Origin: Rothia aerolata | Lineage (GTDB): Bacteria > Actinomycetota > Actinomycetes > Actinomycetales > Micrococcaceae | NCBI RefSeq assembly: GCF_014635585.1 | Contig: NZ_BMDC01000001.1 | Location: 186,001 to 250,000, forward strand | DNA length: 64,000 nucleotides | Direction of reading: 5' to 3' | Shown: positions 19,012-27,441 of the stretch, piece by piece | Position numbering within the stretch: the first letter of the stretch is position 1 | How the letters are laid out: every line of letters starts with the position of its first letter | Position numbers and translations under genes: made by a program | Notes under the pieces: model-generated | Database searches by the model: none | Told to the model about the DNA's origin: nothing | Seen by the model: the letters and a program-made list of their open reading frames with translations, nothing else

Positions 19012-20467
19012 TCCTCGCGGATTCCTAAAAGTAACCAACCGTCAAGACCGCCCCAAGCGACCCGTGCCGGTGCGTATTCTGGACTTCAAAGAGGTTCAGG
19101 TGGCGCAGAACGAGGCGGTGCTCAAAAACCAGGCATCGCGCTGCATGGACTGCGGTGTTCCCTTCTGCCACATGGGTTGCCCCCTGGGCAACCTGATTCC
19201 CGAGTGGAACGATTTGGTCTGGCGCGGCCAAACCGCTGAGGCAGTGGAGCGGATGCACGCCACCAATAACTTCCCCGAGTTCACCGGCCGGGTCTGCCCG
19301 GCTCCCTGCGAGTCCTCCTGCGTGCTGGGCATCAACCAGCCCGCGGTGACCATCAAGCAGATTGAATACTCCATCGGTGAAGCGGCCTTTGACGAGAACC
19401 TGATTGAACCCATCATGCCCGAGCGCATGCTGGATAAGACCGTTGCCGTGGTGGGCTCGGGCCCTGCCGGTCTGGCAGCTGCCCAGCAGCTCACCCAGGC
19501 GGGCTTTACCGTGGCGGTCTACGAGCGCGATGACAAGATTGGCGGTCTGCTGCGCTACGGTATTCCCGACTTCAAACTCGAAAAAGATGTGGTTGACCGC
19601 CGCCTGGCCGTGATGGAGGCCGAGGGCACCCGCTTCCGCACCAACGTTGAGGTGGGCAAAGACATCAGCTGGGACGAGCTCAAAAAGCGCTTTGACGCCG
19701 TCATTGTAGCGACCGGCGCCACCAAGCCCCGCGGGCTGAACATTCCCGGTGCAGACCTCGACGGTGTGCACTTTGCCATGGACTACCTCACCGAGTCCAA
19801 CCGGGTAGTCTCCGGTCTCAAATCGGCACCCGAAATCAACGCAACCGGCAAGAACGTGATTGTTCTCGGCGGCGGCGACACCGGCTCCGACTGCATCGGC
19901 ACCGCTGTGCGCCAGGGGGCGGCGTCCATCACCACCCTGGCCATCGGTAAGGAGCCCCCGCGCGACCGCGCCGACCACGAGCCCTGGCCCATGTATCCCA
20001 AGGTGTTCGAGGTTTCCTCCTCCCACGAGGAAGGCGGCGAGCGCAAGTATCTGGCCTCCACCGTGGAGTTCGTGGGGGAGAACGGTAAGCTCACCGGCCT
20101 GAAGGTCGCAGAGACCGAGTACATGGACGACGGCCGCCGACTGCCCAAGGCAGGCACCGAGCACATTATTCCCGCCGACCTGGTTTTCCTGGCCCTGGGC
20201 TTCACCGGCCAGGATTCGGAGAGTATCACCGAGCAGCTGGGCGCTGAGTTTGACGCTCGCACCAACGTGGCGCGCGACGAGACCTACATGACCAACGTGC
20301 CCGGCGTCTTCTCCGCCGGTGACGCCGGCCGTGGTCAGTCCCTGGTGGTCTGGGCCATCGCCGAGGGCCGCGCCTGCGCAGCAGCGGTGGAGCGCTACCT
20401 GACCGGTTCAACCAGCCTGCCCGAGCCGGTAGGCCCCGGCGATCGGGAGATTGACCTGGCGGTCTAG
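19004..20467 (+). CDS. gltD: Glutamate synthase (NADPH), small subunit
   Basis: GltD oxidises NADPH with FAD and passes electrons through two 4Fe-4S clusters to GltB. The 487-residue protein has cluster cysteines 47, 50, 55 and 59 ([13 protein letters not shown]) and 98, 102 and 106 (CPAPCESSC). The FAD site [12 protein letters not shown] lies near 149-160, the NADPH site [11 protein letters not shown] near 288, and the C-terminal FAD site [15 protein letters not shown] is present. The GTG start lies inside the end of gltB (8-bp overlap), so synthesis of the two subunits is coupled. A strong hairpin follows the stop. Confidence 0.97.
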   Translation: MADPRGFLKVTNRQDRPKRPVPVRILDFKEVQVAQNEAVLKNQASRCMDCGVPFCHMGCPLGNLIPEWNDLVWRGQTAEAVERMHATNNFPEFTGRVCPAPCESSCVLGINQPAVTIKQIEYSIGEAAFDENLIEPIMPERMLDKTVAVVGSGPAGLAAAQQLTQAGFTVAVYERDDKIGGLLRYGIPDFKLEKDVVDRRLAVMEAEGTRFRTNVEVGKDISWDELKKRFDAVIVATGATKPRGLNIPGADLDGVHFAMDYLTESNRVVSGLKSAPEINATGKNVIVLGGGDTGSDCIGTAVRQGAASITTLAIGKEPPRDRADHEPWPMYPKVFEVSSSHEEGGERKYLASTVEFVGENGKLTGLKVAETEYMDDGRRLPKAGTEHIIPADLVFLALGFTGQDSESITEQLGAEFDARTNVARDETYMTNVPGVFSAGDAGRGQSLVVWAIAEGRACAAAVERYLTGSTSLPEPVGPGDREIDLAV

Positions 20468-20545
20468 GCGACAGGAAGTTTATTCAAGGTGGCCCCAACG
20501 GACAGTGCGAGAGCGCCTGGCCAACTGGCATCGGGGCTGGCGTTT

Positions 20546-20587
20546 AAGGGAGGTTGGCCAGCGCTCTCGCGCTGACCAACCTCCCTT
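20546..20587. terminator. Bidirectional hairpin between gltD and the flavodoxin genes
   Basis: Arms 20546-20564 and 20569-20587 pair over 19 bp with one mismatch around the loop TCTC, with A- and T-rich flanks. The left arm (GGTTGGCCAGCGCTCTCGC) is also nearly complementary to 20506-20523, so two alternative hairpins can form between the convergent genes. Confidence 0.85.
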
Positions 20588-20603
20588 TGAAAAATAATAA
20601 AAA

Positions 20604-21176
20604 CTATGAGCCGAGGGCCGCTAGCACATCTTCAACCAGTGGGGCTATTGCAGAGCGGTCGCTATAGTCCACCGTCTTCTTCTCGAAACTTTCGAGCATC
20701 TGCCGGTTAGCCTCGTTCTTGTTGGGCAGGGCGGCAATCGCTGCGCGAATACCCATCATGGTGGTCTTGTGCTTTAGCGAGAGTCTAGTGTGGTCGAGTC
20801 CACCGCGGAAGTGGTAGAGCCGGGCACCTTCCACCAGGTCGTTTCCAAAATTTTTGCTGACAATTCCGTCTAGCTTTTCCGCAGGCGCACCTGCCAGTCC
20901 GCTAAAGGAGACGCTGAAGAAGAAGCGAGGTTTCGACTTGAGCTGGGGAGCCAGTTTTTTCAGCTCGCCTGCCCCGGTCAGAAAGCCACCGTAGTCAGAG
21001 GCACCCGCCACGACGGCGTCCGCCGCCTGCACCTGCGCGGCTGTTGCCTGCGCGATGGGGGAGAGCTGAACCTCAACCTCGGGTCGCAGGGAAAGCAAAT
21101 CTTCTGCAATCCAGCGGGCGTAGTTTTCAGTGAAGCCGTACTGGCTGGCAAAAAGAACAAGAACCTGAGAAGACAC
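20604..21176 (-). CDS. Flavodoxin-like protein (distal member of tandem pair)
   Basis: A 190-residue single-domain protein. The N-terminus VLVLFASQYGFTENYARWIAEDL fits the FMN phosphate loop of flavodoxins, with a Ser-Gln-Tyr-Gly-x-Thr form of the usual T/S-x-T-G-x-T. The segment DAVVAGASDYGGFL matches the second FMN loop, and FFFSVSFSGLAG the core strand. The C-terminal block YHFRGGLDHTRLSLKHK recalls the HemG-like/flavodoxin-5 group. A redox role with FMN is likely; the substrate is not known. GTG 21176 follows the stop of the upstream paralogue by 11 bp, so the two are co-transcribed. Confidence 0.75.
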   Translation of the reverse strand: MSSQVLVLFASQYGFTENYARWIAEDLLSLRPEVEVQLSPIAQATAAQVQAADAVVAGASDYGGFLTGAGELKKLAPQLKSKPRFFFSVSFSGLAGAPAEKLDGIVSKNFGNDLVEGARLYHFRGGLDHTRLSLKHKTTMMGIRAAIAALPNKNEANRQMLESFEKKTVDYSDRSAIAPLVEDVLAALGS

Positions 21177-21187
21177 GGCAGGAAACC

Positions 21188-21763
21188 TTACTTGAGGTAG
21201 CCGAGAACGGTCTCGATTAGGGGCTTGGTGTCTTCACGGTTAGAGAAGTCGCCGCCGCCATTATCGAAGGCTTCAATAAGCTGCTTGTCGTACTCGTTCT
21301 GCTTGGGCTTGAGCTTGTAGGCGGTCTTTACTAGACCCAGTGCCTTACGGTGCATGCTGGTCATGCGTTCCATATCGAGGCCGCCGCGGAAGTGGAAGGC
21401 GGGGTAGCCGCCAGCGACGTCCTCTTTGTAAGACTTCATCACGCGCTTATCGAGGTACTCGCGGGGGTAGACGGCCAGGCCGTTGAAGCAGACGGTGAAG
21501 AAGACGCGGTTGGGCACCTTGAGCATAGCTTCGCGGCGCTTGCGCAGGGTGGGAGCACCGGTGAGGAAGCCGCCCAGGTAGCTGGCGCCCACAATCAGTA
21601 CATCGGCAGACTCAATGAGCTCGTCAGTTGCCTCGGCAATGGGGGCCAGGGTCACGGTGGGGGCGGAATCTGAAGCGCGCAGGTCTTCGGCAATCCAGTT
21701 GGAGTAGCGCTCGGTGTAACCGTAGTTGGAGCCGTAGAGAATCACGACATTCTTTTCAGACAC
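21188..21763 (-). CDS. Flavodoxin-like protein (proximal member of tandem pair)
   Basis: About 191 residues and clearly paralogous to the next gene downstream. It has VVILYGSNYGYTERYSNWIAEDL at the FMN phosphate loop, VLIVGASYLGGFLTGA at the second loop, and the block FHFRGGLDMERMTSMHRK. I chose GTG at 21763, with GAGG upstream, because the FMN loop then falls at the usual distance from the N-terminus; the open frame to 21844 adds 27 residues without homology. The pair may be an oxidoreductase of the HemG-like group, or two flavodoxins with different partners. A candidate promoter lies at 21805-21833. Confidence 0.75.
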   Translation of the reverse strand: MSEKNVVILYGSNYGYTERYSNWIAEDLRASDSAPTVTLAPIAEATDELIESADVLIVGASYLGGFLTGAPTLRKRREAMLKVPNRVFFTVCFNGLAVYPREYLDKRVMKSYKEDVAGGYPAFHFRGGLDMERMTSMHRKALGLVKTAYKLKPKQNEYDKQLIEAFDNGGGDFSNREDTKPLIETVLGYLK

Positions 21764-22164
21764 GATAACCTCGTTTGTGATTGGGTTTGTTTGGTTATCC
21801 ACTAGATTACGCAGTTGCCAGTCGTTTATAAAGCGGTGGCCCAACGTGGCGTTTGTGGCGCAACGCGGGGAAACATGTTGCGGTCTGTGACGGTGGAGAG
21901 CTTGAAATCAGGGCATGAAACCCCTTGACAAGGTATGTGGCTGTGTGTGTTTTTGTTGGAAAACATATGTTCATGCTGAGAATATTCACGCATTTCGCAC
22001 CCAAAACCACAGAAAATTGAATATACTAGAACCAGTACACGAAGGAGCCCGCCCCGCAAAAGTGTGTTTCCGTGGGTTTAGGTGAGATTATCCGTGACCC
22101 AAGTAACACTCCGAACGCGAAGGGTTCCAGCTGTAACAACCCCAATACTTTTAAGGTTTGATGC
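21764..22164. promoter_or_regulatory. Divergent promoter region, flavodoxin pair and pyk
   Basis: No gene is seen. For the leftward flavodoxin genes, TTTATA and TAATCT are 17 bp apart (21805-21833, minus strand). For pyk, an exact TTGACA lies at 21925-21930 and a TATACT at 22022-22027; neither has a perfect partner hexamer. The pyk transcript would have a leader of about 130 nt or more. Confidence 0.4.
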
Positions 22165-23637
22165 ATGAGACGCGCAAAGATTGTTTGTACTATTGGCCCG
22201 GCTATCTCCGCTCCGGAGAAGATTGCTGCTGCGATTGAGGCTGGCTTGAATGTTGCCCGCCTGAACATGAGCCATGGTGACCACGAGGTGCACACCAACT
22301 CCTACACCACCATTCGTGAGCAGAGCCAGAAGCTGGGCAAGAACGTTGCGATTCTTGCTGACCTCCAAGGTCCTAAAATCCGCCTGGAAACTTTCAAGAA
22401 CGGTGTTGAGATTCTTGAACCCGGTGATACTTTCAAGATCACTACCGAAGATATTGAGGGCACCAAGGAAATCTGCGGTACCACTTTCAAGGGTCTGCCC
22501 GGCGACGTCAAGCCCGGCGACACCCTGCTGATTGACGACGGTAAGATTCGCCTGGAAGCTATCGAGGTTAACGAGACCACCGTGACCTCCCGTGTTGTGG
22601 TGGGTGGCCCCGTTTCTGACCACAAGGGTATTAACCTGCCCGGCGTTGCTGTGTCCATTCCCGCCCTGACTGAGAAGGACGAGCGCGACCTGCGTTTCGC
22701 TCTGAACCTGGGCGTTGACATCATCGCTCTCTCCTTCGTTCGTTCCGGCGACGACATCCTGCGTGTTCACGAGATTATGGACGAAGAGGGTATCCGTCTT
22801 CCCGTGATTGCTAAGGTTGAGAAGCCTCAGGCAGTTGAGAATCTGCAGGATATTGTTGATAAGTTCGACGGCATTATGGTGGCCCGTGGCGACCTGGGTG
22901 TTGAGTTCCCGTTGGAGGAAGTTCCCCTGGTGCAGAAGCGCGCCATTGAGCTGGCCCGCCGCTGGGCAAAGCCGGTTATCGTGGCTACCCAGGTGCTGGA
23001 AACCATGATTAACAACCCCACTCCCACCCGTGCAGAGGCATCTGACTGCGCTAACGCTATTCTGGACGGTGCTGATGCCGTGATGCTCTCGGGCGAGACC
23101 TCGGTGGGTAAGTACCCGATTATCACCATTCAGACCATGGCTCGCATTGTTGCCTCCACCGAAGAGCGCGGCCTCTACCGCGTGCCCGAGCTGGGTACCT
23201 CGCCCAAGACTCGCGGCGGTGCGATTACCCGTGCGGCTGTTAACGTGGCTGACCAGCTCGATGTCGATTACATCACCGCCTTCACCCAGTCTGGCGATAC
23301 CGCGCGCCGTCTTGCACGTCTGCGCCCGTCCAAGCCGGTGATTGCCTTCACCCCCGACCCCAAGGTGCGCGCCTTCCTGGCTCTGCTCTGGGGCGTTCAG
23401 GCAGTACAGAGTGACTTCGCCGGTTCAACCGACGAGATGACCGGTCTGGTAGACCGCTTCCTGCTGGAGCACAAGCTGGCTAAGGCTAACGACCTCATGG
23501 TGATGGCAGCCGGTTCACCTCCCGGTGTTGCTGGCTCCACCAACCTGCTGAAGGTTCACCGCGTAGGCGATGTGGACGACGCCGGTGCGGTTCTACCCGA
23601 AGAGCGCGAGAAGCTCGGCCCCTGGGTAGAGGAGTAA
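22165..23637 (+). CDS. pyk: Pyruvate kinase
   Basis: Pyruvate kinase makes pyruvate and ATP from phosphoenolpyruvate. The 490-residue protein has MRRAKIVCTIGPA at the start, NMSHGDHE, the catalytic Lys in VIAKVEKPQAV, the metal-binding Glu/Asp region GIMVARGDLGVE, the segment MLSGETSVGKYP, and a full C-terminal allosteric domain. ATG 22165 has AAGG upstream. It follows the glutamate synthase region as in other Micrococcaceae. The pyruvate oxidase at 41620 would use its product. A terminator lies 14 bp after the stop. Confidence 0.97.
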   Translation: MRRAKIVCTIGPAISAPEKIAAAIEAGLNVARLNMSHGDHEVHTNSYTTIREQSQKLGKNVAILADLQGPKIRLETFKNGVEILEPGDTFKITTEDIEGTKEICGTTFKGLPGDVKPGDTLLIDDGKIRLEAIEVNETTVTSRVVVGGPVSDHKGINLPGVAVSIPALTEKDERDLRFALNLGVDIIALSFVRSGDDILRVHEIMDEEGIRLPVIAKVEKPQAVENLQDIVDKFDGIMVARGDLGVEFPLEEVPLVQKRAIELARRWAKPVIVATQVLETMINNPTPTRAEASDCANAILDGADAVMLSGETSVGKYPIITIQTMARIVASTEERGLYRVPELGTSPKTRGGAITRAAVNVADQLDVDYITAFTQSGDTARRLARLRPSKPVIAFTPDPKVRAFLALLWGVQAVQSDFAGSTDEMTGLVDRFLLEHKLAKANDLMVMAAGSPPGVAGSTNLLKVHRVGDVDDAGAVLPEEREKLGPWVEE

Positions 23638-23651
23638 GCCTCAAAAAATAG

Positions 23652-23680
23652 GTGGGTGGTTGCTGTGAGCAGCCACCCAC
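23652..23680 (+). terminator. Intrinsic terminator after pyk
   Basis: A 13-bp stem (23652-23664 with 23668-23680; one G-T pair) with the loop GTG is followed by TTTTCTGTCT. Confidence 0.9.
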
Positions 23681-23720
23681 TTTTCTGTCTCTGCTCCCGA
23701 AATATTTCTCTGAAAGCAAT

Positions 23721-23782
23721 ATCGCCCCGTACACTAAAGGGTGGCATGGTCGCCGCCGGTCAACGGGGCGATTTTTGTTTTA
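23721..23782 (+). promoter_or_regulatory. Terminator-like hairpin in the leader of the purine permease gene
   Basis: ATCGCCCCGT (23721-23730) pairs exactly with ACGGGGCGAT (23763-23772) around 32 nt, followed by TTTTGTTTT. It lies after the main pyk terminator and about 47 bp before the permease start. It may be a second terminator or an attenuator of the permease operon. I do not see the conserved core of the purine riboswitch. Confidence 0.5.
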
Positions 23783-23819
23783 AGAGCCCGGTGTTCAGTG
23801 CGAACGAAAGAATTGAAAA

Positions 23820-25157
23820 GTGACTGAAGAGAATCAGCCGAATCATAGCGACGGTTCAGATCAGATGCTGTACGGGGTAGAAGATACTCCGCCGGTAGGT
23901 GCCTCCATTATTCTTGCTTTACAGCATATTTTGGCGGCTTTTGCCGGAATTATCGCGGTGCCCCTGGTGGTCTGTACTGCTCTGGGCTTTAGCGTTGCCC
24001 AGACGTCGCTGATGGTCTCGGCAACTATTTTTGTTGCCGGTATTACCACCTTTATTCAGTCCAAGAAGATTGGTCCGGTGGGCGCGAAGGTGCCGGGAAT
24101 GATGGGCACCGATTTCACCTTTGTAAACCCCACCATTAGTGTAGGTGCCCAGTTCGGCATGGCAGGTATTGTGGCCGCCACGATTACCGGTTCCTTGGTA
24201 GAGATTGTGCTCAGCCGCTTTATCAAGCCACTGATGCGCTTTTTCCCGCCGCTAATTACCGGAACCGTGGTTGCCCTGATTGGTATCACCCTGCTGCCGG
24301 TGAGCATGGACTGGGCTGCTGGCGGTAGTGGGGCAGAAGACTACGGCTCGCTGCGCAATCTTGCGGTGGCCTTTATCGTGATGTTCTTTACCCTGGCCCT
24401 GAACCACTTTGGCTCGGGTATGGTTCGCTCTGCCTCCGTATTTATTGGCATGGTGCTGGGCTATATCATCTGCATTCCTTTGGGCATGGTGTATTTGCAG
24501 GCTGTCTCTGACGCTGCCTGGTTCGCCCTGCCCAATATTTTTAGCTATGGCTTCCACTTTGACTGGGCCTCGACCCTGGCCTTCGTGCCCGCCTACATTG
24601 TCTCTTCAATCGGTACCGTGGGCATTATTAAGGCAATCGGTGAGGCCTCCCAGACGAAGGTGCGCGATGAGCGGGTTGCCGGTGGTGTGCTTGCGGACGG
24701 CGTGGGATCGGCTATTGCGGGCGTGTTTGGGGCCGGCCCCAACACCGCTTTTTCCCAGAACGTTGGCCTGATTTCGCTGACCAAGGTTGCCTCCCGCCGG
24801 GTGATGATGCTGGCCGGAATTATTCTGGTGATTCTGGGTGTTTTTCCCAAGCTGAGCGCCCTGATTTCCGTGATGCCCCAGCCGGTGTTGGGTGGGGCCG
24901 GCGTCATTATGTTTGGTCTGGTAGCCGCTCAGGGTATTAAGACCCTCTCGCATATTCATCTGGGTGACCGTGAACTGCTGATTATCTCCGTGGCCTTTGC
25001 TCTAGGTATCGGTGTGACGGTGCGACCCGATATTCTGGGTTCACTGCCCTCTGCTCTGCAGATGATTTTTTCATCGGGTATTTCCACGGGTACCCTGGTA
25101 GCCCTGTTCCTGAACATTATCTTGACTGATCGGAAGAAAAAACATGAAGCTGCTTGA
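23820..25157 (+). CDS. NCS2-family xanthine/uracil permease
   Basis: The 445-residue protein has about 12-14 membrane helices and the NCS2 features: the Q-H pair LALQHILAAFAG in helix 1, GMMGTDFTFVNP, and the motif GVFGAGPNTAFSQNVGLI in the substrate-binding helix 10 region. The overlap of its end with xpt makes xanthine (or a related purine) the likely substrate, as for PbuX of Bacillus. Start GTG 23820 has only a weak purine-rich site upstream. The leader carries a terminator-like hairpin that could control expression. Confidence 0.88.
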   Translation: MTEENQPNHSDGSDQMLYGVEDTPPVGASIILALQHILAAFAGIIAVPLVVCTALGFSVAQTSLMVSATIFVAGITTFIQSKKIGPVGAKVPGMMGTDFTFVNPTISVGAQFGMAGIVAATITGSLVEIVLSRFIKPLMRFFPPLITGTVVALIGITLLPVSMDWAAGGSGAEDYGSLRNLAVAFIVMFFTLALNHFGSGMVRSASVFIGMVLGYIICIPLGMVYLQAVSDAAWFALPNIFSYGFHFDWASTLAFVPAYIVSSIGTVGIIKAIGEASQTKVRDERVAGGVLADGVGSAIAGVFGAGPNTAFSQNVGLISLTKVASRRVMMLAGIILVILGVFPKLSALISVMPQPVLGGAGVIMFGLVAAQGIKTLSHIHLGDRELLIISVAFALGIGVTVRPDILGSLPSALQMIFSSGISTGTLVALFLNIILTDRKKKHEAA

Positions 25158-25725
25158 AGATCGTATCCGCAAAGACGGCCGTATTCTGCCGGGAAATATT
25201 CTGAAGGTTGACCAGTTTGTTAACCACCAGGTTGATCCTGAGCTCATGATTGAAATGGGTAAGGACTTCGCCGAGCACTTTAAGGGGCAGGGGATTACTA
25301 AGGTGGTGACCCTGGAGGTCTCGGGTATCTCGATGGCTCTGACCACCGCTCTGGCCCTGGGCGTGCCCATGGTGTTCGTTAAGAAGATTTCCTCTAAGAC
25401 TCTTTCGAACGATACCTATCATTCCAAGGTATTCTCCTACACCAAGAAGATTGAATACGATATCCGCGTTGATAAGCGCTTTATTACCCCCGAGGATAAG
25501 GTGCTGATTATTGACGACTTCCTGGCGAACGGCCAGGCGCTGCACGGCCTCTCAGATTTGTGCCGCCAGGGCGGGGCAGAGATTGCTGGCTTTGGTATTG
25601 CTATTGAAAAGGTCTTCCAGGGCGGCGGTAAGGAGTTCCGTGAGCAGGGCTATGACGTGTACTCTCTGGCGATGATTGACCACTTTACCGAGGATGGCGT
25701 GGTGTTCAGCCACGAGGTCGCCTAG
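25144..25725 (+). CDS. xpt: Xanthine phosphoribosyltransferase
   Basis: Xpt converts xanthine and PRPP to XMP for purine salvage. The 193-residue protein starts MKLLEDRIRKDGRILPGNILKVD. It carries the PRPP-binding motif VLIIDDFLANGQAL (about residues 121-134) and the type I PRTase core VTLEVSGISMA and VFVKK. Its ATG lies inside the end of the permease gene (14-bp overlap), so uptake and salvage are translationally coupled. A 57-nt palindromic module starts 20 bp after the stop. Confidence 0.95.
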   Translation: MKLLEDRIRKDGRILPGNILKVDQFVNHQVDPELMIEMGKDFAEHFKGQGITKVVTLEVSGISMALTTALALGVPMVFVKKISSKTLSNDTYHSKVFSYTKKIEYDIRVDKRFITPEDKVLIIDDFLANGQALHGLSDLCRQGGAEIAGFGIAIEKVFQGGGKEFREQGYDVYSLAMIDHFTEDGVVFSHEVA

Positions 25726-25745
25726 TTCATCAGCTTCTACTGTTT

Positions 25746-25802
25746 CGAGAGGCCATTTTTATACCGTTTTTCTCCGAATTTCGGTATAAAAGTGGCCTCT
25801 CG
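25746..25802. repeat. 57-nt palindromic module M2, stand-alone copy
   Basis: Arms 25746-25766 and 25782-25802 pair over 21 bp with one mismatch (GAGAGGCCA...TATACCG type). The same 57-nt module is found inside the two composite elements at 26048-26104 and 35250-35306. It lies just downstream of xpt and may serve as its transcript end. Confidence 0.85.
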
Positions 25803-25901
25803 ACAATCCAAGCTAGTCAGACCACTAGTTCAGGGTTCTAGTGCAACCTGTGTTTCCAGCACCTGCGGTGCGTGGTGGCTTTGGGTTTTGAGCTGAACCA
25901 T

Positions 25902-26226
25902 GCTCTGGGTACAAGCAAGTTCCCGCTAATACCCGCAAGGTACACGTGAAATCCCCAGGTACAAGACAATACTTGTACCCAGGGACCAGGCTTGTACCTT
26001 TGGCACCCCGGCAAGAATCAGCTTGTACTCTCCCTGCTGAGCTTCCTCGAGAGGCTGTTTTTATACCGAAAATCTGCGAAAAACGGTCATAAATTGGCTG
26101 CTCGGAGATCATTGCAGCCCGTGCAGTTGCCCCTGTTTCATCGAGTCGCCGCTTCAGCGACATTTCGCCGGTACAGTACCGGCGAAATGTCGCTGAAGCG
26201 GCGATATGCAACCGAAGCGGCGACTC
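25902..26226 (-). repeat. Composite palindromic repeat element, copy A
   Basis: Read on the minus strand, this stretch of about 325 bp matches 35128-35484 along most of its length. It contains, in order, module M1 (26146-26204), the shared spacer ending GGGCTGCAATGATC, module M2 (26048-26104), and a degenerate M3 around the hairpin GGTACAAG-6-CTTGTACC (25959-25980). A 138-residue frame crosses it on the minus strand, but differences from copy B fall about evenly on all three codon positions, so I do not call a gene. Confidence 0.8.
26146..26204. repeat. Module M1: 59-bp palindrome with one unpaired central base
   Basis: Bases 26146-26174 and 26176-26204 are exact reverse complements (29-bp arms) around a single A at 26175. 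The counterpart in copy B (35150-35208) pairs at 24 of 29 positions. The arm starts TCGCCGCTTCAGCGAC. Confidence 0.9.
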
Positions 26227-26370
26227 AATGCACTTGCTCATTCTGGGTAGTGGCCCGGCATGCTAGGGGGCAGGCTTTTCTGCTCACGTCTCGGTAACAG
26301 TCCCGGGAGGGAACACAGATTTGTCCTATTTTGAGTAAAAGGTGTCCAGAAACGTTGTTTTGGCGAAAAA

Positions 26371-26406
26371 GCTGGCTAGCAGAAACCTTTGTTTCTGCTA
26401 GCCAGC
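26371..26406 (-). terminator. Terminator of tRNA-Leu
   Basis: GCTGGCTAGCAGAAAC (26371-26386) pairs exactly with 26391-26406 (16 bp, loop CTTT). On the minus strand the stem is followed by TTTTTCGCC. It lies 8 bp past the CCA end of the tRNA gene. Confidence 0.9.
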
Positions 26407-26414
26407 CTTTGCTG

Positions 26415-26497
26415 TGGTGCCCAAGGTGGGACTTGAACCCACACTCCGAAGAACCGCATTTTGAGTGCGGCGCGTCTGCCAATTCCGCCACTTGGGC
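26415..26497 (-). tRNA. tRNA-Leu (anticodon CAA)
   Basis: On the minus strand the gene starts GCCCAAG at 26497 and ends CTTGGGC plus A at 26418, with CCA encoded at 26415-26417. The anticodon stem CCGCA/TGCGG holds the loop CTCAAAA, so the anticodon is CAA and it reads UUG. A variable arm of about 11 nt marks a class II tRNA. The T arm is GTGGG-TTCAAGT-CCCAC. A perfect terminator hairpin follows. Confidence 0.96.
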
Positions 26498-26717
26498 ATA
26501 TTAAATTCTCTGCATTCACCATCGCGAATGCTCTTACACTTTACACTGTAAACAGGGAAATACGAAATCGAGCCTCTCCCGGCGGATTCTGGTGGTCAAG
26601 ATAACCCTCAGATACAGCTCGTTGAGAGCTAAATCCTCTCCATCCCAGCGCTATACATGGAACAATAAGTAAACATAGAAGTAAGCAGACAAGAATCAGC
26701 ACGGTCAAGGAGCCAAG

Positions 26718-27341
26718 ATGTCAGAGAAGACAGAAGAAACGGTTGCTGAAACCACCGCAGAAGAGACCCAGCCCGCCCGCACCGTTGTGGTGGCGGAAGA
26801 CGAAGCACTGATTCGTCTAGATATCGTTGAAATTCTCAAAGACCAGGGTTTTGACGTGGTGGCCGAGGCAGACAACGGTCAGAAAGCGCTGGAACTTGCC
26901 GAAGAGCACCAGCCAGATTTGGTGCTGATGGACGTGAAGATGCCGGTGATGGACGGCATTACCGCAGCCGAAGAAATCAATAAGAAGCAGCTGGCCCCCG
27001 TGGTTTTGCTAACCGCCTTTAGCCAGAAGGAACTGGTTGATAGGGCAACAGAAGCAGGCGCCATGGCCTATGTGGTCAAGCCTTTTACTCCCAACGATCT
27101 GATTCCGGCTATCGAGGTAGCGATGAGCCGCTACGAGCAGATTAAGGCTTTGCAGAATGAGGTCAGCTCCATCAAGGAGCAGTTTGAAACCCGCAAGATT
27201 GTAGACCGCGCAAAGTCCCTGCTCATCACCAAGATGGGCCTGACCGAGCCCGAGGCTTTCCGCTGGATTCAGAAGACCTCCATGGATCGTCGCCTGTCTA
27301 TGCGCGAGGTTGCTGAGACCATCGTCAACCAGGTTTCCTAG
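26718..27341 (+). CDS. Response regulator with ANTAR output domain (PdtaR-like)
   Basis: The 207-residue protein has a receiver domain (about 22-140) with the acidic pair EDEA, the phospho-acceptor Asp in LVLMDVKMPVMDG, the Thr in LLTAFSQ and the Lys in YVVKPFTP. A helical ANTAR domain (about 145-205) follows, with the conserved Ala, aromatic and hydrophobic pattern RAKSLLITKMGLTEPEAFRWIQKTSMDRRLSMREVA. ANTAR proteins bind paired hairpins in RNA and block terminators. In mycobacteria the homologue PdtaR works with the kinase PdtaS, which is not in the window. Place and order (tRNA, then regulator, then polA) fit actinobacterial genomes. ATG 26718 follows CAAGGAG. Confidence 0.92.
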   Translation: MSEKTEETVAETTAEETQPARTVVVAEDEALIRLDIVEILKDQGFDVVAEADNGQKALELAEEHQPDLVLMDVKMPVMDGITAAEEINKKQLAPVVLLTAFSQKELVDRATEAGAMAYVVKPFTPNDLIPAIEVAMSRYEQIKALQNEVSSIKEQFETRKIVDRAKSLLITKMGLTEPEAFRWIQKTSMDRRLSMREVAETIVNQVS

Positions 27342-27376
27342 GGCCGGTTTCTGACCCGAACAGAATAAATCTGAAT

Positions 27377-27420
27377 ATACAAAGTGCCTCCCGATTCACG
27401 AATCGGGAGGCACTTTGTAT
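27377..27420. terminator. Bidirectional terminator
   Basis: Twenty bases (27377-27396) pair exactly with 27401-27420 around the loop CACG. The stem carries ATACAAAG at its base. It separates the ANTAR regulator from the convergent small membrane protein gene. Confidence 0.92.
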
Positions 27421-27441
27421 AAGGAAGCTAGGCTCAAGCGG

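Noticed and set aside
23690-23819. Purine riboswitch before the permease gene
   Set aside because: I could not find the conserved three-way junction core bases of the purine family; only a terminator-like hairpin is supported.
25825-26241. 138-residue leftward frame over composite element copy A
   Set aside because: It resembles the frame over copy B, but the copies are DNA repeats made of palindromes; base differences are spread over all codon positions, codons are unlike the host's, and no ribosome-binding site precedes it.
25728-26414. Possible CRISPR array
   Set aside because: The repeats are palindromic modules of different sequence and spacing, not short direct repeats with equal spacers; no cas genes are in the window.
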